The position numbers and the translations under genes are program-made. DNA of 35,509 nucleotides, taken from positions 1-35,509 of the forward strand of contig NZ_QNUM01000016.1 in assembly GCF_003574655.1 (NCBI RefSeq). Direction: 5' to 3'. Positions 16,711 through 23,964 of this stretch are shown one piece after another; the first letter of the stretch is position 1; each line of letters begins with the position of its first letter. The notes under the pieces are model-generated. The model was not told where the DNA came from and did no database searches. It saw only the letters and a program-made list of their open reading frames with translations. Origin of the DNA: Cohaesibacter haloalkalitolerans (GTDB lineage: Bacteria > Pseudomonadota > Alphaproteobacteria > Rhizobiales > Cohaesibacteraceae).

Positions 16711-18240
16711 CTATTTGATGGCCCAGAGGGTGACGGAACCGGACACCTCGTTGGCAACAGCGATCATCGGCTTGCCATTGGGGCTGTCCTTGCCATCAAT
16801 GAACTTGATGCCTTCCGGCGCGATGTCTCCAGCAGTCAGCTTTTCTGACTCGCCATCGAGCTTGACGTTGCTCGCATAGGTAACATAGGAAGCCTTGGCC
16901 GGGTCGGTGATGTCATAGACAACAATGCCGCTCATGCGCTCCAGACCAACAAAGGCATAGAGCCTGCCGTCGATTTCGGCCAGTTCCAGCGCTTCCGGCT
17001 CGGTGCCCTTATCGTCGGAACGACTGTCGAAGCTTTCAACGGCCCCTTCACTGTTGAAAGCGGTCGGCTGCAGTTCGGCCATCTTGGCTTCGATTTCGTC
17101 TGCGGAATCGAACACCATCTCGCCAGCTTCGTTGAAGATCGAGAAGGAGCGGCCGCCGTAGCCATAGAGCACGTCAAAGTCACCATCACCATCGGTATCG
17201 CCCTGTGCGGTGGTGATTTTCAGGCGGCCAAGATTTTCCTTCTTCTGCAGCTCTTCGGCATTCGGGAAGGCCGTCGGATCCAGCTTGATGTCCTTGACTC
17301 GGGCTTCTTCGGAATAGCCGTCATAGTCGCGACTGTCGCCTTCGTTCGACATAACCACATAGTTGACGCCATCCTTCGTGAAGGCCTTGACGGTGTCCGG
17401 CATGCGGAAGGAAAGCACCGGCCAGTTCTTGCGGTTGATGCCGCCATCCTTGTCGGACAGATCGGCCTTGACCTTGGAATAGTCCTGGAAGCCGAGCGAG
17501 AAGACCTTTTTCAGCGCGGCGGTTTCCGTGTCGATCACGGCAATGGCGTTGCTTTCCTGCAGGGAGACAAAGGCGGTCTTGCTGTCGGGCGTGATGGCGA
17601 CATATTCCGGCTCGATCTGCTGCTCGAAGGAAATGCCCTCCGGAGCGGCGGTGTGGAAGTCGGCGCCGAAATCGTCTGCCTTCAGATTGGCGAAGGATAC
17701 GGTTTTCACTTCAAGCGACGGGATGGCGACGATGGAAACGGTGCCGACAGGATCGGTCTTGAAATCGTCAGACGGTTCGCCTTCGTTTGCAACCATCACG
17801 AATTCACCGTTTGGCGAGAAGACCACACAATCCGGCAGAGCGCCCAGTTCGACGTCGCCAACCAGCGTTCCATCGGTCTTGTAGACGACCAGTTTGCCGT
17901 TGGCTTGCTTGTCCTTGTTCTCGACGGCGATGGCAACATAGTCGCCATGAACATCAACAGAATTTGCACCCTTGCCGAAATTCGTGACGTTCAGTTCGCC
18001 GGACTTTTCGATCTTCGATGGATTGGAGATGTCCAGCACATCGATTGCCTTGTCATGGCCGTTGACGACATAGAGCTTCTTGCCCACTTTGTCATAGGCG
18101 ACAATCTCGGCCGCGCCTTCGTCGAACACCTTGTTTTCATAGCTGGCGATCGGCTCAAGGGTGAGCGCGGCGGCTTCAGAGGCGGCTGGCAGGGCAAAGC
18201 AGCTTGCAAGAAGCAGCGCCCGGGAAACGGATTTGAACAT
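16711..18240 (-). CDS. Choice-of-anchor I family secreted beta-propeller protein
   Basis: A 509-residue exported protein. The signal peptide MFKSVSRALLLASCFALPAASEA is followed by beta-propeller-like repeats (KKLYVVNGHDKAIDVLDISNP, GKLVVYKTDGTLVGDVELG, SNAIAVIDTETAALKKVFSLG). A calcium-site-like DTDGDGDFD loop and the phrases PEGISF, NEGDSRDYDGYSEE and GTEPEALELAEIDGRLYAFVGLERMSGIVVYDI are typical of the choice-of-anchor I family, which often accompanies extracellular phosphatases; molecular function is unknown. The start at 18240 is set by AGGAGGATTCC directly upstream and by the signal peptide. The frame stays open to 18996, but that part lies over the divergent amidotransferase gene and is not real. 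Confidence 0.88.
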   Translation of the reverse strand: MFKSVSRALLLASCFALPAASEAAALTLEPIASYENKVFDEGAAEIVAYDKVGKKLYVVNGHDKAIDVLDISNPSKIEKSGELNVTNFGKGANSVDVHGDYVAIAVENKDKQANGKLVVYKTDGTLVGDVELGALPDCVVFSPNGEFVMVANEGEPSDDFKTDPVGTVSIVAIPSLEVKTVSFANLKADDFGADFHTAAPEGISFEQQIEPEYVAITPDSKTAFVSLQESNAIAVIDTETAALKKVFSLGFQDYSKVKADLSDKDGGINRKNWPVLSFRMPDTVKAFTKDGVNYVVMSNEGDSRDYDGYSEEARVKDIKLDPTAFPNAEELQKKENLGRLKITTAQGDTDGDGDFDVLYGYGGRSFSIFNEAGEMVFDSADEIEAKMAELQPTAFNSEGAVESFDSRSDDKGTEPEALELAEIDGRLYAFVGLERMSGIVVYDITDPAKASYVTYASNVKLDGESEKLTAGDIAPEGIKFIDGKDSPNGKPMIAVANEVSGSVTLWAIK

Positions 18241-18483
18241 GGAATCCTCCTGGATGGCTGATAATCTGCGAGATGCTTTAGCGAAGGCAGATGACAGCCG
18301 GATGACTTCCCCAAAGGGGCATCCCATGTGTTTTCTCGGCAACCGGCCCGCGCGAGATTGGGTAAAGGCCCTGAAAGTCACTGTTTTTGTCGGCCAAACA
18401 AGATTTGCAGAAGGGATCGCTTTTCCTTGTCCCCGGACAGATATAAAAGGAATGGAATTCGTCGTCAGTTTCCGGAGAATGAA

Positions 18484-19260
18484 ATGTGTCGCTGGGTCGC
18501 ATACAAGGGGCAGCCTGTTTTTCTCGAGCATTATGTGACAACTGCGGATCACTCGCTGATCCATCAGAGTCTGCATGCCGAGCGCGGCAAGACCGTCACC
18601 AACGGCGACGGGTTCGGGATCGGCTGGTATGGAGCCAAGGAAAATCCGGGGCTCTATCGGGAGATCCTGCCTGCCTGGAACGACACCAATCTCAAGAGTC
18701 TGGCCGCCCAGATCCAGTCGCCGCTGTTCTTTGCCCATGTCCGCGCCTCGACCGGCACGGCAACCAACCGCTGCAACTGCCACCCGTTTGCCTATGGCAA
18801 ATGGATGTTCATGCACAATGGCCAGATCGGCGATTATCATCTGGTGCGCCGCGAGCTCGAGACCCAGTTGGGCGACGCCTATTATGAGCACCGGTTTGGC
18901 AGCACGGATTCGGAGCTGTTGTTCCTGCTCGCCATTCAGGAGGATCTGCAGTCTTGCCCGGTGAAGGCGATGCGCACGGTTCTGAACCGCGTTCACAAGG
19001 CGATGAGGGACAAGGGGATCGACGCACCGCTGCGGTTTACATCCTGCCTGTCGGACGGCAAGCGCCTGTGCGGCTTCCGCTGCTCAACCGACCATCATGC
19101 CCCGTCGCTCTATTACCGGCGCTATGACAATGGCGATGTGGTGCTGGTGTCCGAGCCGATCGACCGGCAGTCGGAATGCTGGATCGAGGTGCCGCAGGAT
19201 CAGGCAGTCTGTTTCAAGGCCGATGGCAACATGTCCCAGACCGAAATGCAGATCCAGTAG
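18484..19260 (+). CDS. Class II glutamine amidotransferase (YafJ/EgtC-like)
   Basis: A 258-residue Ntn-type amidotransferase. Removal of Met1 exposes Cys2 (MCRWVAYKG) as the nucleophile. Further family features are NGDGFGIGWYG, the FFAHVRAST strand, and HNGQIGDY with the oxyanion Asn-Gly. The ATG at 18484 has CGGAGAA upstream and is the only start that places Cys at position 2. No synthase domain is fused or adjacent, so the ammonia acceptor is unknown; YafJ-like and EgtC-like (gamma-glutamyl hydrolase) roles are both possible. It is divergent from the choice-of-anchor gene with 243 bp between. Confidence 0.9.
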   Translation: MCRWVAYKGQPVFLEHYVTTADHSLIHQSLHAERGKTVTNGDGFGIGWYGAKENPGLYREILPAWNDTNLKSLAAQIQSPLFFAHVRASTGTATNRCNCHPFAYGKWMFMHNGQIGDYHLVRRELETQLGDAYYEHRFGSTDSELLFLLAIQEDLQSCPVKAMRTVLNRVHKAMRDKGIDAPLRFTSCLSDGKRLCGFRCSTDHHAPSLYYRRYDNGDVVLVSEPIDRQSECWIEVPQDQAVCFKADGNMSQTEMQIQ

Positions 19261-19304
19261 GCGGTACCGATACAAGGCCTACCTGCCGGCGACACTCAAA
19301 TTGG

Positions 19305-19691
19305 TCAGTTGAAGAGATTGAGTTGGGTCCACTGATCCTTGGGCACTTCATCGCCCTTGGTGAGGCTGAGCTTGAGGACCTCCATCTGGTCTTTGCTGGT
19401 GTTGCACAAATAACTCACCTTGTACCAGCGCCCGTTGCTCCGGTAGGCCGCGCCGTCGGCCGTCACCGTGTTGTCATCGATCTGCGGGCTGGAAAAGGTG
19501 TAGTCCACCAGGCGATCCGCATCGAGTTTGCCCATTGCATCCATGTTGCAGACTTGGACCATACGTTCCTGCGGCGCCATGTCCTTGAGCCAGTTGCGCA
19601 CCTTGCTGTCCATCGCATATGCGGTTAGCGGGCAGGAACTCGCGACGACCAGAAACAGCGCGAGCGTGAGTTTTCCGGTTTGGGATTTCAT
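19305..19691 (-). CDS. Small secreted DUF930 protein
   Basis: A 128-residue exported protein: MKSQTGKLTLALFLVVASSCPLTAYA signal region, then a conserved core with two cysteines (QERMVQVCNMDAM and WYKVSYLCNTS) and GAAYRSNGRWY. This pattern matches DUF930, a Hyphomicrobiales-specific family of unknown function. The start at 19691 is chosen for the signal peptide and the AAGG site upstream; the longer frame to 19793 adds a non-conserved Arg/Pro-rich stretch. It converges with the amidotransferase gene with 44 bp between stops and no obvious terminator. Confidence 0.8.
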   Translation of the reverse strand: MKSQTGKLTLALFLVVASSCPLTAYAMDSKVRNWLKDMAPQERMVQVCNMDAMGKLDADRLVDYTFSSPQIDDNTVTADGAAYRSNGRWYKVSYLCNTSKDQMEVLKLSLTKGDEVPKDQWTQLNLFN

Positions 19692-20182
19692 TCCGTTGAC
19701 CTTTTGGTTCTTGTCATCTTGACGGGGAGCTCCAACCGAATGGCTTCGGGAGCGTAGCAAGCCTGGTGTCGGTTTGGGACCGGTTTGTTTCACTTTGAAA
19801 ACACACCAAGCGGCAAGACCTTATGTGCCTTTCAAATACGTTCAAAGTTTGACAAATCACCCCGCAAGCAGCATCAAGGCTAGTGGTTAATATTTTGTTT
19901 ACCATAAAATCTGCCCAGTCCGAGATAGCTGTGTACCCCACAATTCAAGGCCTCCATGTCTGGTTGCAGACCGCCGCAAGGCGCGGTATTGATTAACTCA
20001 TATGCTAATATTCCAGTTTGGTTTCCACGACACGATTGGTCCACCCTGCCCCGCCTCCTTGGGACGTGAGCATGATAACAAGCGCCTATGGCCAGCCCCG
20101 AACAGCAAAGACAGTTGCGACAGGCGGGTCGGCACAGCAGGGTCAACCCGAAAGGCCACGAAAGGCACGGAGAGCGATTGCG
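19692..20182. other. Divergent intergenic region before the GH4 gene
   Basis: 491 bp with no credible gene. It contains an imperfect AT-rich palindrome (19884-19904). The part right of about 20030 is GC-rich and leads into the GH4 ribosome site GGAGAGCG. Confidence 0.55.
19884..19904. promoter_or_regulatory. AT-rich imperfect palindrome, possible operator
   Basis: TGGTTAA-TATTTTG-TTTACCA is a 7-bp inverted repeat with one mismatch. It is about 280 bp upstream of the GH4 gene and about 190 bp upstream of the DUF930 gene. TGGT/ACCA half-sites occur in several sugar-catabolic regulators, but no regulator gene is adjacent. Confidence 0.25.
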
Positions 20183-21529
20183 ATGAAACAAGTCAAGATT
20201 ACCTATATCGGCGGCGGCAGCCAACAATGGGCACTGCGCCTGATGGCCGATCTGGCCCTGTCCGACAAGCTGACCGGCAGCCTTGTTCTCTATGATATCG
20301 ACCATGCTGCCGCTCTGAAAAACAGGGAGATCAGCGCCCGGATTTTCGACAAGCCCGGCGCGCGCAGCCACTTTACGGTAGAGGTTGAAGATAGCCTTGA
20401 TGAGGCTCTCGAAGGAGCAGATTTCGTCGTTATCTCAATTGAGCCGGGGCCAACAGAGAAGCGCTTCATCGACCTCAAGATTCCGGAGAAATATGGCATC
20501 TACCAGACGGTTGGTGACACCACCGGTCCGGGAGGCATCGCCCGCGCCATCCGTTCGATCCCGTCCATGGCCGAGTTTGCCCGCCATATCATGGCCGTCT
20601 GCCCGGATGCGTGGGTGATCAACTATACCAACCCGATGGCCTGGTGCACCGGTGCGCTCTATGCCGCAGAGCCAGACATCAAGGCGCTTGGCTGCTGCCA
20701 CGAGGTGTTCCACACCCAGGAGATGCTGGCCAAGTGGATTGCCGAGACCTACAAGGTCGATCTGCCGAGCCGTCAGGACATCAAGCTCGACATTTCCGGC
20801 GTCAACCATTTCACCTTCGCCACCGATGCTGTCTGGAAGGGGCGCAGCATTCTGACCGAATTCGCAGCTGCCATGACCGAGGGCGAACCGGAAAGTCTCA
20901 GCCGGATTGCCCTTGAGCGCGAGGCCAAGGAAGAATGGTTTACCTCCGAGTTCAAGATCGCCGAGGATTTCCTCGCCCGCTTCGGCGTACTGGGCGCTGC
21001 CGGAGACAGGCATCTGGCCGAGTTCGTGCCGTGGTATCTCTCGTCAAAGGCAGAGATCAACAGCTGGGGTGTTTGCATGACGCCCTATGAATGGCGCATC
21101 AAGCGGGCCAACAACCCCGATGAAGCCCGCCAGAAATATCTCGAAGAAGATCTCGCTCCCTCGGGCGAGGAAGGCGTGCTGCTGCTCGAAGCGCTGGCTG
21201 GTGCCACCGACGAGCTGGTCCGCACCAACTTCAACATGCCCAACATGGGGCAGAACCCGGATGCGCCGGTTGGTACCATCGTCGAGAGCTATGGCCTTAT
21301 TTCCAAAAACAAGGTCGAGCCGATCGGCTGTGGCATCCTGCCAACGGCAGTTCAGGCGCTGGAAGATCGCGTATTGGAAATCCAGCAACTGGTGCTCGAT
21401 GGCGTGATGAACCGGGACAAGGAGATGATCTTTGCCGGGTTTGCCATCGATCCGCTCAACACCGTCAGCCCACGGGCTGCACGGGCGATGTTTGACGAGA
21501 TCTGGTCTGCACTGGCGCTTGACTGGTAG
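20183..21529 (+). CDS. Glycoside hydrolase family 4 enzyme, probable alpha-galacturonidase
   Basis: A 448-residue GH4 enzyme; the family uses NAD+ and Mn2+ and a redox-elimination mechanism. The N-terminal nucleotide-binding fold shows KITYIGGGSQQW, followed by VVISIEPGP, the family phrase WVINYTNPMAW, and DISGVNHFTF. The metal/active-site motif is C172-H173-E174-V175 in GCCHEVFHTQ. From the literature as I recall it, CHEV marks the alpha-galacturonidase (LplD-like) class, whereas other GH4 enzymes carry CHS, CHG or similar motifs. The start at 20183 follows GGAGAGCG; the frame to 20018 is not family-like. Pectin-derived oligogalacturonide breakdown is the likely role, but no other pectin gene is in the window. 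A DMT permease follows after 115 bp. Confidence 0.88.
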   Translation: MKQVKITYIGGGSQQWALRLMADLALSDKLTGSLVLYDIDHAAALKNREISARIFDKPGARSHFTVEVEDSLDEALEGADFVVISIEPGPTEKRFIDLKIPEKYGIYQTVGDTTGPGGIARAIRSIPSMAEFARHIMAVCPDAWVINYTNPMAWCTGALYAAEPDIKALGCCHEVFHTQEMLAKWIAETYKVDLPSRQDIKLDISGVNHFTFATDAVWKGRSILTEFAAAMTEGEPESLSRIALEREAKEEWFTSEFKIAEDFLARFGVLGAAGDRHLAEFVPWYLSSKAEINSWGVCMTPYEWRIKRANNPDEARQKYLEEDLAPSGEEGVLLLEALAGATDELVRTNFNMPNMGQNPDAPVGTIVESYGLISKNKVEPIGCGILPTAVQALEDRVLEIQQLVLDGVMNRDKEMIFAGFAIDPLNTVSPRAARAMFDEIWSALALDW

Positions 21530-21644
21530 GAGCCGTATCGTCTATTCCCCAATGGCCTCGCTCTGATCGTCGAGTGTTCGCGGCGGGGCGGGGCTTTTTC
21601 ATGCCCCCTTCCCGCGCCATCCCTTCCCTTGCCATAGGTGCTTC

Positions 21645-22559
21645 ATGCCGACCTGGATTCTCATCACCATCTCCGCAGCCTTTCTGCAGAATATCCGTTC
21701 GGTCTTGCAAAAACACCTCAAGGGCGCGCTCAGCACAACTGGCGCGACCTTCGTGCGCTTTGCCTTCGGGGTGCCGTTTGCCCTGCTCTATCTGTTCGGC
21801 TATGCAGGGCTGAGCGGGGCGACGCTGCCGTCCTTCAACGGCCCGTTCCTGTTCTGGGTGATGGTGGCGGCGCTGACACAGATTGGCGCACAGTTTCTGC
21901 TGGTGCATCTGTTTTCCTTCCGCAACTTCACCGTCGGAACCGCCTACAGCCGGACCGAACCGGCGCAGGCAGCTCTGTTCGCCTTCCTGTTCTTTTCCGA
22001 AACCATCAGGACATCGGCGCTGGTGGCCATCGGCGTGGCCGTGTTCGGGGTGATGCTGATCTCGGTTGCCCGCACGACGCTATCGGTGCGCACACTGATC
22101 ACATCCACCTTCTCGCGCACGGCGCTGATCGGCCTTGCCTCCGGCTCGCTGTTCGGCGTGGCGGCGGCAGGCTACAGACAGGCGTCGCTATCGCTGGTGC
22201 CGGACATGGTCGCGCCGGATTACATCTTGCAGGCCAGCTTCACGCTGGCCACTGCCATCCTCATCCAGACCGTTCTGATGGGCCTCTGGATCACGGTTCG
22301 AGAGCGCGAGGAATGGGGCCGCGTGGCGCGGGCGTGGAAGCCATCCCTTGCCACCGGCTTTGTCGGTGCGTCGGCCAGCTTTGGCTGGTTCATGGCCATG
22401 ACCCTGCAACAGGCCGCCCTTGTCAAGGCGCTGGCGCAGGTGGAAATGCTCTTCACCTTCGCCTCGTCGGTCTTCATCTTCAAGGAAAAGATCAACCGGC
22501 TGGAGCTGATCGGCTGCGGGCTGATTGTCTGTGGCGTGCTGATTCTGGTGCTGGGGTGA
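21645..22559 (+). CDS. DMT superfamily permease (EamA family)
   Basis: A 304-residue inner-membrane protein with about ten hydrophobic helices arranged as two EamA-type halves (for example ALVAIGVAVFGVMLISVA closing the first half and LIGCGLIVCGVLILVLG closing the second). EamA proteins export or import small metabolites; the substrate cannot be predicted. It follows the GH4 gene in the same direction, so it could be cotranscribed and move a related metabolite, but this is only positional inference. The ribosome site is weak (ataggtgcttc). Confidence 0.85.
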   Translation: MPTWILITISAAFLQNIRSVLQKHLKGALSTTGATFVRFAFGVPFALLYLFGYAGLSGATLPSFNGPFLFWVMVAALTQIGAQFLLVHLFSFRNFTVGTAYSRTEPAQAALFAFLFFSETIRTSALVAIGVAVFGVMLISVARTTLSVRTLITSTFSRTALIGLASGSLFGVAAAGYRQASLSLVPDMVAPDYILQASFTLATAILIQTVLMGLWITVREREEWGRVARAWKPSLATGFVGASASFGWFMAMTLQQAALVKALAQVEMLFTFASSVFIFKEKINRLELIGCGLIVCGVLILVLG

Positions 22560-22650
22560 GCAGGCTTGAACTTTGATTAAAGAATGACTGCTCTGCCTCC
22601 GGTTGACCTACTCGCAAAATCTGCACTTACAAAAGATACCTCAAAATTCA

Positions 22651-23400
22651 CTATTCCAGTTTTAGTGCTTTCCAAGCTGCCTTGCACTTTTGTTCAAAGT
22701 TAGGATATTGAATTCTAAGAGCTAAGCCAACAATCGGGGCCAAACCAATCGCAAAGTTGTATCGCATCTCTCCGATTGTTAGCGATGACCCAAATCTACA
22801 AACGACTCCAAAAGAGCCATAGCATACTTGTAGCCCGCCATGTCCAGCCACTCCCTCATTCCTCAATAGAGCGGGAAGCACATCGATAGCAGGATCTCGA
22901 TCAATGAAGAGTTGTATTGGATTAATCCGCGACATCCCTATAGCAAAGTCGCAGATAATCTTAAACCGTGGGCCATTTGACTGCGCTATCTGACAGGCCA
23001 ATTGCTTCGCAAAAAAGCGATATAAATCAAGATAGTTGTTGGTATTTTCTGACCATTCTGGCTTAGAAAATAAAATCTTTGGATCACTTCCGCACGCAAC
23101 CACTTCTGAGGCCATTTGATGAAATTGGTCGAAGGCTTTGTCCGCATTTTGTGTCTTTAGCGAATTGCACTTAACACATACAGGAGCCGAGAAATGAAAC
23201 GCTTTTGACTTTGGACCTTGCGCAAACTTGGGCTTACTCCTACCATCAAAAGACCCAATCAACATAGGCTCAATACCAAATTGCTTTCGCAGTTGGGATG
23301 CCTTGATTTTGTGCTCTCCTGATAAGTGACTGCGTGAACCACATAAACAACAAGCAGTACTGTCATACGGTTCAAAGATTTTCTCCATTCCCCCCATCAT
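22651..23400 (-). CDS. HNH-like zinc-motif protein of unknown function (low GC)
   Basis: About 249 residues. The N-terminal third carries an HNH-type arrangement: CCLCGS, then SGEHKIKAS, then CVKCNSLKTQNADKAFD. The paired CxxC motifs would bind structural zinc, and the GEH would supply the beta-beta-alpha metal histidine. The C-terminal part (DFAIGMSRINPIQLFIDRD, YNFAIGLAPIVGLALRI) is not recognised. Base composition is near 40 percent GC, clearly below both neighbours, which suggests recent transfer. Several starts are possible between 23436 (GTG) and 23388; 23400 is chosen because AGGA lies eight bases upstream. It begins just after the stop of the GNAT gene, in the same direction. Nuclease activity is a family inference. 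Confidence 0.7.
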   Translation of the reverse strand: MMGGMEKIFEPYDSTACCLCGSRSHLSGEHKIKASQLRKQFGIEPMLIGSFDGRSKPKFAQGPKSKAFHFSAPVCVKCNSLKTQNADKAFDQFHQMASEVVACGSDPKILFSKPEWSENTNNYLDLYRFFAKQLACQIAQSNGPRFKIICDFAIGMSRINPIQLFIDRDPAIDVLPALLRNEGVAGHGGLQVCYGSFGVVCRFGSSLTIGEMRYNFAIGLAPIVGLALRIQYPNFEQKCKAAWKALKLE

Positions 23401-23439
23401 TGCTTCCATCCTCATCCGTGCCCGCACAACGACCACAGC

Positions 23440-23964
23440 CTACTCCCCGATCTCCCAGCCATAGGCCAGATTCTCCGAGCGCCACATGGGGCCGGGGTCG
23501 GTGTAAGCACCGATTTTCCTGCCGCCCATGGCTTCATAGAAGCGAATGGCCGTATGGTTATCACGGACGACGGCCAGAGCCGCTCGATCAAACCCGGACT
23601 TGGCAAGTTCCGCAAAGGCAAGAGCCGCCAGCTTGCGGCCAAGACCCGTTCGGCGAGCCTTGGAGTCCACATAGAGATGCTTGATTTCGCCTGCATCTCC
23701 AAAGACTTCATGGCTCGCAGGACCGAAGGCGACGAGGCCGACAACCTCTCCCTGCCGTTCGGCAATCCATGTCTGCTGCCCCAGCTTGGGCTGGGACAGG
23801 CTGGCTTGCCAGGAAGGGCGGCGACGGGCCTCATCAAGGGCGTCATAGGCCGCTTCTGGCGCCATCGTGCGATAGGTTTCACGCCAGAGGCGAACATGGA
23901 AGGCCACCACGGCATCAAGATCAGCGCTGTTCGCTGGGCGAATGAGCGCGGTGGCGCTGGCCAT
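23440..23964 (-). CDS. GNAT family N-acetyltransferase
   Basis: A 174-residue GNAT protein: ALIRPANSADLDAVVAFHVRLWRETY at the N-terminus, the acetyl-CoA loop IKHLYVDSKARRTGLGRKLA, and FYEAMGGRKIGAY in the last strand. Its ATG shares one base with the polA stop codon (TGATG at 23966-23962), so translation is coupled to polA. Substrate unknown. Confidence 0.9.
   Translation of the reverse strand: MASATALIRPANSADLDAVVAFHVRLWRETYRTMAPEAAYDALDEARRRPSWQASLSQPKLGQQTWIAERQGEVVGLVAFGPASHEVFGDAGEIKHLYVDSKARRTGLGRKLAALAFAELAKSGFDRAALAVVRDNHTAIRFYEAMGGRKIGAYTDPGPMWRSENLAYGWEIGE

Noticed and set aside
18241-18996. Extension of the choice-of-anchor gene frame by 252 codons
   Set aside because: It lies over the divergent amidotransferase gene and precedes an excellent ribosome site plus signal peptide at 18240.
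19849-19877. TTGACA as a -35 box upstream of the GH4 gene
   Set aside because: No acceptable -10 hexamer at 16-18 bp; chance match is likely.
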